Below, in pieces: positions 9,571 to 19,151 of a stretch of DNA of 64,000 bases (position 1 is its first letter; each line of letters opens with the position of its first letter). The notes below the pieces were generated by a model. It saw nothing but the letters and a program-made list of their open reading frames with translations. It searched no databases and was not told where the DNA came from. A program made the translations under genes and the position numbers. Source of the stretch: Phycisphaerae bacterium (GTDB lineage Bacteria; Planctomycetota; Phycisphaerae; Tepidisphaerales; Tepidisphaeraceae); assembly GCA_026004655.1 (NCBI GenBank), contig BPJO01000007.1, positions 118,290 through 182,289 of the forward strand, written 5' to 3'.

Positions 9571-10266
9571 ATGAAAAATTGCAAAAACTTATCGGCCAAG
9601 AAAGTGATTCTCGTCATGCTGATTGGCTCTGTCGTTGCCAGCGCTTTGATGGGGATCATCGCCATTCTCTGGGGAGACTTCGGATGGTTTGAAGCCCGTA
9701 TTTTGCTGACGACCCTCACCATCACGATGGCCAGTATCTGCGGCCTTGCGTGTGGCGCTTATTTGGATACGAAACGAGGTCGAGTTCTGCCCACTGCTGG
9801 GCTGGTACTGAATTTCTTGGCTGCAATGGCGATCCTCGTTGGTATGTGGACCGATGTACGGTCCGTGATCTACTGGAAATTGACGGCCTCGGTGTCGGTT
9901 TTTTCGGTTGCCTGCACCCACCTGGTGTTGTTATCCCTGGCTCGACTGTCGGCGAGATTCCGATGGTCACTCGCGGCTGCCTATATCATCATCTTGGGCG
10001 TTGCGTTACAGATCGTGTTGATGATTCTTATCGAGCTTGACGCCTTCTGGATCTTTCAGTTGTTAGGGGTATTGGTGATCTTCGCCGCTGCGATCACGAT
10101 CCTGATTCCGATCTTCCACAGGTTGAGCAAGGCAGAGGTCTCGGCTGGTAGAGAAGGGTCTAACGTGTTAATGCATGCGGACATAGATGCAGAGATAGGG
10201 AAGCTGCAAAAACGTATACTTGAGCTGGAACGGCTCAAACAGCAAAACCAGTCACATCCGTGTTAA
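9571..10266 (+). CDS. Six-helix membrane protein with C-terminal coiled coil (unknown)
   Basis: 231 aa, not recognised. Six hydrophobic segments can be read, roughly at residues 12-34, 44-65, 75-93, 105-125, 132-153 and 158-180. They are followed by a charged tail with a short coiled coil (IGKLQKRILELERLKQQ). No signal peptide or enzymatic motif is seen. It stands alone between tRNA-Leu and the left edge of the island, and its base composition resembles the left flank. It is probably a host gene of the inner membrane. Confidence 0.7.
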   Translation: MKNCKNLSAKKVILVMLIGSVVASALMGIIAILWGDFGWFEARILLTTLTITMASICGLACGAYLDTKRGRVLPTAGLVLNFLAAMAILVGMWTDVRSVIYWKLTASVSVFSVACTHLVLLSLARLSARFRWSLAAAYIIILGVALQIVLMILIELDAFWIFQLLGVLVIFAAAITILIPIFHRLSKAEVSAGREGSNVLMHADIDAEIGKLQKRILELERLKQQNQSHPC

Positions 10267-10570
10267 ATAATCCTCTGCAGGCTTGGGTATGCGGTTCAAA
10301 GCGATGCTATCGGTACAGGACCGGTGACTTCGACACCCAAGTGTGAGCGAGTAAATCCGCATTTGCATCCCCTCAAGCGCAATTTCATCCTGGAAAGCTC
10401 TTTAAAGGTGAGGTGAGAGACGGAAGTGCTCTACAAAGTGGAGCCAGCGGGACACCAGTAGAACTTTGGGTCGCCGGAATCCGCGATTGCGGCTCAAAAA
10501 CGCAGAACGGCTTGCTGTCGCTACTTGACCCACCACGATACCGTCCTCGGGCGGACTAACGAAGGACGGA
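10267..10570. other. Non-coding junction: left edge of the island
   Basis: 304 bp without a convincing gene. It contains the 10-bp direct repeat of the tRNA-Ala 3' end (10437-10446) and the left flank of the transposase gene. The transposase has a GAAGGA ribosome site at about 10561. An 8-mer GGTGAGGT at 10407-10414 recurs inverted at 11659-11666 and could be part of insertion-sequence ends, but the match does not extend. Confidence 0.5.
10437..10446. repeat. Candidate attL: 10-bp copy of the tRNA-Ala 3' end
   Basis: AGTGGAGCCA here is identical to 28547-28556, which spans the 3' terminal acceptor bases of tRNA-Ala beside the serine recombinase. Direct orientation and position at the composition change fit an integration duplicate. 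Ten bases could still be chance. Confidence 0.4.
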
Positions 10571-11647
10571 ATGGGTTGGGAGCGATTGCTGGCGTGGGTG
10601 ACGGGGCGAGTGGATGAGCAACTGCGGCTGCGGGTCGAGTACCTCGTGGCGGAGAACCGGATTTTGCGCGGGCAGGTCGACGGTCGGTTGCGGTTGACCG
10701 ACGACGAGCGGATCACGCTTGCGACGATTGGAAAGAAAATGGGCAAGGCGGCGTTGGAGCAAATCGCGTCGATTGTCACGCCCGAAACGATCCTCGCCTG
10801 GCATCGCAAACTTGTCGCAGCGAAGTTTGATACCTCGAAAACGCGAGCAAAGCCGATCGGTCGCCCGCCGATCGACCCGGCGATCGTCGAGTTGATTCTT
10901 CGCATGGCAACGGAAAGCCCGACGTGGGGCTACCGACGCATCACCGGCGAACTCGCCAAACTCGACATCCAGATCAGCCACCAGACCGTCAAAAACACCC
11001 TCGAATCCCACGGCCTCGACCCCGCCCCGCAGCGGAAGTCGAAAACGTCGTGGGCCGATTTCATCAAATCGCACACCGACACGATGCTGGCGACCGACTT
11101 CCTGACGACAGAGGTCTGGACGGCATTCGGACTCGTGACATTTTACATCCTCTTTTTCATCCATCACGGCACGCGTAAGGTCTACTTGGGCGGCATCACA
11201 ACCAACCCGAACGATGGCTGGATGAGACAAGCCGCGCGCAATCTGACGACCAACGGCTGTGGGATCTTCGACCGGTGTCGCTACTTGATCCGCGACCGTG
11301 ACACCAAGTTCACATCCGGATTCGACATGATCTTCCAGAGTGTCGGTATCGAAGCGGTGAAACTCCCCGCTCGGTCGCCGAATCTGAATTCTTTTGCCGA
11401 GAGATTTGTCCTTTCCATCAAAACGGAATGTTTCGACCGCATGATCTTCTTCGGCGAAGCATCGTTGCGACACGCCGTTGAACAATACCTGCTCCACTAT
11501 CACGAAGATCGCCCGCACCAAGGGATTGGTAACGAAGTTCCCTTTCCTGAGCAGCCGGCCAGCAACCGTGCCCGCGACGGGCCGATAGGCTGTGATGAAC
11601 GACTCGGAGGACTGCTCCGCTCCTACCACCACAAGAAAGCGGCCTGA
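10571..11647 (+). CDS. DDE transposase with rve integrase core (IS3-like)
   Basis: 358 aa in one frame, ATG with a GAAGGA ribosome site. The N-terminal part is helical. An IS3/OrfB-type helix-turn-helix PTWGYRRITGEL precedes the rve core. The catalytic triad is visible: Asp in MLATDFLTTEVW (about 175), Asp in LIRDRDTKF (about 241) and Glu in SFAERFVLSIKTE (about 277). The C-terminal HEDRPHQGIGNE matches the usual YNxxRPHxxL motif. There is no separate OrfA and no programmed frameshift. Terminal inverted repeats could not be defined convincingly, so the element limits are unknown. The gene looks intact. Confidence 0.9.
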   Translation: MGWERLLAWVTGRVDEQLRLRVEYLVAENRILRGQVDGRLRLTDDERITLATIGKKMGKAALEQIASIVTPETILAWHRKLVAAKFDTSKTRAKPIGRPPIDPAIVELILRMATESPTWGYRRITGELAKLDIQISHQTVKNTLESHGLDPAPQRKSKTSWADFIKSHTDTMLATDFLTTEVWTAFGLVTFYILFFIHHGTRKVYLGGITTNPNDGWMRQAARNLTTNGCGIFDRCRYLIRDRDTKFTSGFDMIFQSVGIEAVKLPARSPNLNSFAERFVLSIKTECFDRMIFFGEASLRHAVEQYLLHYHEDRPHQGIGNEVPFPEQPASNRARDGPIGCDERLGGLLRSYHHKKAA

Positions 11648-11832
11648 AAATCGAAATGACCTCACCACCGTCACGACGACCCTTAGAACAAAATACAATG
11701 TTTTGCAACCGTCGCGATAACACGCGTAATTGTTTTCTGCCGGATGGGTTTTTTTATCACACGCACTCAGCAGCTTTGCGGCTTGGATGACAAGAGTCCA
11801 TCCGCGAAGGTAAGCTGGTGTCGTCATTTACG

Positions 11833-12255
11833 TTAGAGACCAGCATCAGGTGGGACACCCGCGTCGCGCACATACTTTCTAAGCAAAAGCAACGAGGCCG
11901 GAAGCGCTTGTTTGGAGTCATCTAGCCCATAAGTAAAACGACTCAGGCGTCCATTTCGATTCTCAATTAAACGGTTTCTCTTATCGTTAGTCACAATATC
12001 GAAAAAAACTGTTTCCACCGTCCCGTCAGCAATTATCTGATGGTTGCCAGCTTCATCCACCTCTATCAGTTCCCAACGCCCACACTCGTATATGTTTGCT
12101 AGCGACACCGTTCGCAATCCGCCCACTCTTTCATTGAACAACTGCGCTTCATACGTGACAACAACCTTCGACTCTGACGAAGACATAGGCTTGTTGCTAA
12201 TACATCCGGTAAGTGTAATAGCACACATAAGACATAGTGGAAACGGGTTAAGCAT
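11833..12255 (-). CDS. Predicted lipoprotein, partner of the YD-repeat protein
   Basis: 140 aa. A short signal peptide ends in a lipobox (ITLTGC, Cys near residue 18), so export and lipidation are predicted. The mature part is a small mixed alpha/beta domain with no family I recognise. Its ATG lies inside the end of the upstream YD-repeat gene: the two overlap by 8 bases (12248-12255), which implies translational coupling. By analogy with RHS loci it could be an immunity or accessory protein for the YD-repeat C-terminus, but nothing in its sequence proves that. Confidence 0.65.
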   Translation of the reverse strand: MLNPFPLCLMCAITLTGCISNKPMSSSESKVVVTYEAQLFNERVGGLRTVSLANIYECGRWELIEVDEAGNHQIIADGTVETVFFDIVTNDKRNRLIENRNGRLSRFTYGLDDSKQALPASLLLLRKYVRDAGVPPDAGL

Positions 12256-15200
12256 AGAATGGCCCTTCTCGCTGTAACTTCAGCGTCGTCGCCCTATTCC
12301 CTTGAAGTGTGATGTTTTGGAGGAACCATACAGTCGCTTCGCGATTCTTGCAGTCGCAACCTTCACCGCTTCGTACCACGACCCAAATCTCAAGCGTGCG
12401 CGAACGGTTTGGGTTATCTCTTCTCGCGGTTAGGTTTGGAAGATCCGCAATCAGCGTCCTTTCCTGACCATCTTTCGGCTTCTTCCGCTCTTGCCACCCC
12501 TTGAACACCGGAGAGTCAGGGAACAGCGTGGCTCCATCCTGCCAAGTATTCACCTGCTGCTTGTTGTTACCCCATGCCGGTAGATTCGTGCGTTCCCACC
12601 ATTCTAAGGTGCAATCGCTTTTGTCCGTCGCGTTGGGAACCTGCTTGTAGCTCGTAAAAACGTCAATGTCGATATCGTGTCCATATCGTGCGTCCAGCCG
12701 ATTCATGTACCTGACAGTCTTTACATCAAGTCTGTCGACACAACAACAGCAACAGTCGTTTTCTGCCGGCTGTGTGGTGGCGGATTGCTCGCCAAATGGA
12801 TCCATGCGAATCACCGGGTTCCCCTGATACGCTTGATACAGATTCGGACCGTCGGGGTACTCCGTCAGCAACGGATCGCGCCGCGTGAAACTCCCCAACC
12901 CAGAATGCAACTGCCTCGCCCGGTTGTAATACGTCCCACTTTCCGAATCGATCCGCAGCCCTTGATGTCCCAACTGGAAATCGTAGTCCGTCAGGTTGTC
13001 CGAGTCGTCGGTGAAGTTGGCGTCCAGCACCTTCCGATCCCCATACGGCGTATACACATACCGCTCGACAAAAGTCTGGTTTTCCTGCACCAAGCCCGTC
13101 ACGTTGAAGTTGCCGTCATACGTCACGTAAAGCGTCTCCTCCAGCGTGCCGTCGCCGGTCGCTGTGCTGGTTGTATGTCCGTTCGCGTCGCGGTAGCGAA
13201 CGACCGGCGCGTCGATGTACCGCAAGTTCCACACCTGCTGCTCGTAGGCGTTGCTCGAACCATTCCGACGCGTCTCGATCGCCTGGAACCCTTCGGCGTA
13301 GTACGTGTCCTCATCGGCGACCGACGTGCCGGCGAAGATCTTCTGGATCCGCCGCCCGGTCCCGTCGTACTCGTACTGCACTTCGCCGGTGTCGGTGAAG
13401 TCGGTGTCAGGCACCTGCGTGCTGCTGATGCCCGCCACGCGGCCCCAGCCGTCGTAGACGAAGTAGACCGCCGATGTCTCGCTGCCCTGGCCCTTGGGTG
13501 CGGTCGTCATGTTCCCCGACTTATCGTACAGCGGGTCGATCCAGCTGTTGCCCGTGATCGCGTTGTTGGCGTTCGTGTCGACGTTGTCGTCGTCTATCTC
13601 GTTGACGCTGTTGACGTTGCGGACCTGGGTCGTTGATCCGCCGGCCGTGCCGCCGTTGGTGTCGACCGTCCACTCCATCCAGTTTCCGTGGCTGGCGAGC
13701 TTCGAGCTGGTGACATTCCCGCTGCCATCGAGCGTCGCCCAATACTGGCGGTATAGCAGGTTCGTCGAGTCGGTCGGCGACTTGGGCACGATGCCACCAG
13801 AGAGCTTCCCGCGACGGTAATCCACCAGCCGGTCCAGACCGTCGTACTCGAAGCTTTCGGAGTGATTGTCATCGACTGTCACACCGCTCACGGTCACTTC
13901 GCGATCCGTGAGCACGCGGTTGCCGGCGGTGTCGTACTTGTAGTCGAAGCGGTCCAGCTCCACGGTCGTCCCGCCACTGGAGCGCCACTGATGCTTGAGA
14001 ATCCGCTCGAACCGGTCCCAACCGAGCATCAGGTTCCCGCCAAATCCCCACGTCAATGTCAACCCGCCCGAGATGCTCGGGTGCTTCTCCTCCCCGGCCA
14101 TGTCGTAAGCGCCGATCCAGTTGTATTCGACCAGATCTTTCGACGCGGTGTTGTCGCGGATCGTGTCCACTCGGCTGAGTACATCGTCGTCGCTGCCGGT
14201 GGTGTTGTAGTTGTACTTGATCACGCGGCCGTTCGGATAGGTGATCGTGTCGAGGCGGACGTACTTCGCTGCGCCGCCAGACGCGCCGTCGGCGTAGGCG
14301 TATTGCACTGAAGGCGTGCTGCCCGAGACCGCGCCGGCGTGGTCCTGCTCGGACTTGATCACATTGCCCCAGCCATCAAACGTCGTCTTGACCTGGTTGA
14401 TGATCGTTCCAGCCGAGTTCTTACTGCTGACGAGGTTAGCGCGACTTTGGTCGTCGTACCCGTACTCGATGGTGCGGACCGTGCCCTCAACACCGGTCGG
14501 CAGCGAGCCGGTGCCGATGGAGTCGGTGCTGAATCGGCCGGCCGAGTCATACGTGTAGGTGTGCACGACGCCGCGCTGGTCTTTCTCGGTGGTCTTGCGA
14601 CCAAGGCGGTCGAAGTCGGTTTCGATGCGGTCGTACACGCCGTCCGCGCCGGTGGCCGTGCTGGTGTCGTCGCTGTCGGGATAGACCGTGTCGGTGACCC
14701 ACGACTTGTCGATCGTGCTGTCGTAGAAGAACTTGGTCGTCTGTGCCACGGCCAGCCCGTAGCTGCTGCCGCGGACGTTGTAAGCGATGATTTCCTTGGG
14801 CTGACCGATCGGCCCGGTTGTGTGATAGGTGTAATCCGTGACGCGGTCGAAATCGAAGTCATTGCTGTTGGCGACCCCGTCGACGTAGTTTTCGATCAGC
14901 TTCGTCTTGCGGCCGGCAAGATCGAACTGGGTTTCGTTGATGCGGCCCTGATCCGTCCCATTGACGCGCCGCTTGTTGTCCGCGACGCGGTACAAACGAC
15001 CGGCCGAATCATACGAGAACTTCGCGATGATGTAGACGTGGTCTTGCTCGTTGGTCGACCAGACCGGCGTGATCGGCACGCTGCCTTCGGCGATATTCGG
15101 GATGCCATCGCTGTCCGAATCGATCATCGTGCCGGACGTGCGGTTGTAGATGTTTCGGGTGGGTGTCGGGCTGACGCTGGCACCGCTGTTGAGGTAATCG

Positions 15201-18200
15201 CCGCGAAGCTCCGAACCATAGTTGGCGGTAGCGATGATGCGATCGGCGGCGTCGTACCAGTTGATGATTGCCTGCGACCATGAGTTTTCCGAGTGGAACG
15301 CGCCCGTCGACGGAGAGTCATTCTTGCGCTTCATCGACAGCGTGTGGACGACACGGCCGCCGAGATCGTAGATCACATTGTTCTGCTCGATGACGCGGTC
15401 GTCGCTGACGGAGTTGATCTCGCTGTAGGCGGTTTCGTCCGCGTCGATGGTCATGTACGTCTTGGACAACCGCCCGGCACCGTCGTAAACGTTCTTGTTC
15501 TGCAGTCCGTTCGCGTCACGGGTCTTTGCGACGTTGCCGCGGGCGTCGTACCAGAACAAGGTCTTCATCCCGTCACGGATAGTACCCGGATTGCTGCCCG
15601 TGGACGGATCGACCTCATAGACCGTCGAGTCGAAGACCTGGCCGCGCTCGTCGAACGAGCTGATGGTTTTGCCGCGTAGCTCGGTTGAGTCGATCACGAA
15701 GTCGGTGTCGGCATCCGCGTAGTACTCGATCGTTGTTAGCTGGCCAAGGTTGTCCAGGGTGTACTTGGTCCCCACCTTGTCCGCGCTTCGCATGTCGGTC
15801 ATGCGATTGCGGAAGTCATATTGATACTTGGTGGCGTAGAAGTCGCTGCCGCCTGAACCGAAGACGCTGCGGGACTCGGTGACGTTCGAGTCGCCAATAC
15901 CGCCGTTGTCGTAGATGTTCTCCGACACTTTGACCATGTTGTTGCTGCCACCGGAACCGGCGGGGTTGGTCTGGGTCCAGCCTGTGTTGTCGGTCCCCTT
16001 CCACGTGCTGACGACCCGGCCCAAGCCGTCGTAGACCGTGTGTGTCCACGTGCCGTCCGCGCGTTTCACCCGTGCCTGACGGCCGCGATCATCGTAGCCA
16101 AGTTCAGTACGCAGGTAATCTGTGCCCGCGGTGCCAATCGTGACGTTGCCGTTGGGATCGGTGACCTTCGTCACCCGGCCAAGGTTATCCACGACCATCG
16201 TCGTGGTAAGACCCAGTGCGGTCGGCAGCGAACCGCTGCGGGTCGGCCCGCTGACCGGCGCGCCACTGATGCTGCCAGGATTGGCATCCACGACCTGCTT
16301 GGTCATCGCCCCGGTGTTCTGGTCGTACTCGTTGTAGGTGATGTAGCCGTCGCCGTCGACAACCCAGATGGCGCGACCATACGTGTCGAAGTGGGTCACC
16401 GCAGTGACGACAGCGTTCGATCCGTTCTGCGCTGTCGTGGCGGCCGGCAGGCTGACGGTCCGTGTTGCCATCTGCGTCGTGCTGCCGATCCACGTGTACG
16501 TGTAGTTGGTCGTCTGACCGCCTCCGCCGCCGGTGTTGCGGTAGATCGTCTCAGACGCGACTGGGTAGATAGTGTTGCTGCCGCCCGTGCGGGCGATGTA
16601 GGTGCGCGACACCTGAAGCACCGCCGTGCCGGTGTCGCCGTTCTGGAGACTGGTGGATTTGAGGTATCCGGTGACGTCCCCGGCGACGGAACTGGTGGCC
16701 GTCGTGCTTGTCCCGTACTCGAAAATCTCGATCAACCCGCTGGAATCACTGAGGTACTGGGCCGTATTGCTGCCGGTGTTGTAGTTGACCAGGTCGGCAT
16801 AGTTCGCATCGTCGTAACCGGTCACCGCCGACGGTGCGGCGCGGCGGATCACGCGACCGTTCGCGTCGTACCGCCAGTACTCGATCCACTGGTTGCCCGT
16901 GGCAGTCTCCTTGTACGCCTTGAGCATGATCTTGCCGTAGCCGTTGGTGTAGACGATGTTCTGGTTGCCGTCCGGGAGCGTCTCGATCGTCTTGACGACC
17001 CAGTTGTTGAACGACTTGGCGTGTGCGCTCTTTGTGCGCGAGTACGTGAAACTCCCGAGCCCGCCGGTGCAGGTTGAGCACCCTTCGCCCTGGGCAATCT
17101 CCTTGGTCGCCTCGCGGTCCTTGTTGTACTCGAAGTAGTGGTTGGCGTAGGTCGCCAACGTGGTGTCGGAAGTCGAATCGACATTGGAAGCGCCCACCGC
17201 CTCGACAAGCCGGTTGTAGGAGGCGTCGGTGACAACATACTTCAGGCCGCCGACGTAACCGTTGGCTGGCTGGGTGAACTTGCCGCTGCCGTCGATGACG
17301 TGTTCCCAGTAGCGGTAGTAGCTGGTCGTGATCGTGTTGCCGCTGCCGTCCTTGACGACGACGCGCTTGAGATCACCGACATTGCCGCCCGGATCGTCCG
17401 CAGTGCCGGCACCGTTCTTGATGTTGTAGTAGGTGTAATCCGCTTCTCGCACCGTAGACCAACTGCCTGCATTGATCTTTCGTTGTTGGTCGATATTGGA
17501 GATCTTGCCGGTGTTGTCGCCGCTGGTCAGATACGTGTAGACGTACCGCTCGTAGATCGTGTCGGACCCCACGACCTGGCTGCGGTTCACTTCGGTCAAC
17601 TGGCCCGATGTGTATGTGAGGGACGTGGTGACGCCACCGCGGGTGGTCATCTCTTTCAACTGACCGGGCTGTGCGCTGCCGAAGCCCCAGAACGTAAAGG
17701 TCTGGCCACTGGAATCGCGGTAGATAAAGTCCGAGCCGGAGGTGACAAAACTGCCGGTCGTATGGAACCGGGGCGTGTAACTGCCACCCGAACCCTCGAA
17801 CCACTTGGCATCACGCCCATTGGTCACAAACTTAATGTCATCACCGGATTGCTGCAGGAACGGCCGACTTCCGAGCATCCAGCCGTTACCGATCGCTTTA
17901 TCGCCTTCAAGCGTCAGTTCGTTCGACCAGTTGCGGGTGGTGCTCCAGTTGACGCCAAAGCCGTTGCCGGCGAAGTCGGTCTCAGAGATGTTGACGGTGC
18001 CATCGTGATAGCTGATCGGACAGTCGGTGTCCTTGGATTCACCATTCGTCCCGCCGCTGTCATCCTCGATTACTGCACAACCACAATCGTTGCAGCAGTT
18101 GCTGACATCATCCTCGGACTCGCTTTCGTCGTCATCATAGCCATCGTCGACTTCGACCTTCACCGCCCAGAACCCGTCGTTGAAATCGTTGTCGGTCAAG

Positions 18201-18632
18201 TCCTCGAACCCGATGACCCAATCGTCTGACGTGTAACCGGAGGGGATGGTCAGGCCGGCGATGTCCGAAAACTTACCGATCTTGAACCGCGACGTGTTCG
18301 GGTAGTTGTACGTCGTCCCTGGCGGTGTGGTGGTCGCACTGGCGGACTGGACGGCGGCATCGATGGCCGTCTTGATGCGATCGTCCTCGGTAGCGCCGGA
18401 GGGGTTCTCGATGCGGTTGTCGTCTTTCAGCGTCAGCGTGCCGGTGTTGGCGTTTCCGGCGTTGCCCTGAGTGAGGGTAGGGATCGATTTCGACAACGTA
18501 AGTCGCGAATAGACGCCTCTCTTCCAGCTTCTCCATCGGCGATCGGCCCAAGATGCGCGATTGCGCACCGATGCCTCCCATTACGGAGGAAACTGCACGA
18601 TGAATCGCCGCCGAAAGTCGTCCCTTGACCAT
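12248..18632 (-). CDS. Giant YD-repeat (RHS-like) surface protein; one frameshift near its N-terminus
   Basis: The main frame gives about 2,100 residues. The true N-terminus lies in another frame starting at 18632 (MVKGRLSAAI, with GGGAGCGG upstream) and carries MEKLEERRLFATYVV, the LEPR-xLL-type N-terminus of planctomycete surface proteins. One extra A near 18492-18496 separates the frames; removing it gives VVESIPTLTQGNAGN. Next is a DUF4114-like segment (WVIGFEDLTDNDFNDGFW), an acidic linker and a Cys-rich patch (DVSNCCNDCGCAV). Dozens of YD repeats follow (YDxxGR motifs). The RHS core ends in GTYYNRARQ...SFTRRDPLLTEYPDGPN...MDPFGE, after which comes a variable C-terminus of about 180 aa opening with DCCCCCVDRLD. 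YD proteins form hollow beta-shells enclosing a C-terminal payload. Confidence 0.85.
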
Positions 18633-19151
18633 AGACCGCTCCCTGAATTAATCAGTCGCGTACAACTGATTCGATAAGCACCTGCAAGATGATGTGCCGG
18701 AGTACCGTCCCCCGGTCGGATTATTCCACCTATGTGGATTAGAGCGACCGGTCCGTTTCGTGTCAAACAGTTTTCAGGGATTATTCTTTGACTTACAGGG
18801 AGTTAGCGGGCCGTTTGGTGACTGGCAGCGTTCCGACGCCGACACTCGGAGCTTCTTTGCACACTAATGGGTCGTCTCGGAAAGTCACTTCGCCCTCGAT
18901 CGTTGAACGACGATGTCGTACAGGTGAGAGGAATCACATCGCACGCTAACGGTTTTCTCTAAGCCAGTCTCCACAACGACACCGGGCGGCTTGACACAGA
19001 CCGGCAGCACTTGATCTCCACAGGATCGACTTGCGCCACGTGCCTTCGCTGTGCTTCACTGAGAACAGAGTTACCTTGTTCTTTCCAACCCAATCACCTG
19101 AGTGATGTACACCGCGTCACCTTACACACCACTTCTTCAAAGGAGCTGTCC
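18633..19151. other. Intergenic region between divergent RHS and primase-HerA genes
   Basis: 519 bp upstream of both genes. The open frame running into the primase gene from 19011 has no homology, and the ATG at 19152 with AGGAG at 19141 is the better start. I see promoter-like AT-rich stretches but no motif I can name, and no RNA gene. Confidence 0.5.

Noticed and set aside
10407..11666. 8-bp inverted repeat GGTGAGGT/ACCTCACC as insertion-sequence ends
   Set aside because: The match does not extend, no target duplication is visible, and 8 bp is expected by chance at this distance.
10556..11827. 423-codon minus-strand frame opposite the transposase
   Set aside because: No recognisable motif; the plus strand encodes an intact DDE transposase.
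12677..18229. Several long plus-strand open frames (up to 363 codons) opposite the YD-repeat gene
   Set aside because: They are antisense shadows of a GC-rich repetitive gene; compositions are Val/Arg/Ala-rich with no family motifs, and the minus strand clearly encodes YD repeats.
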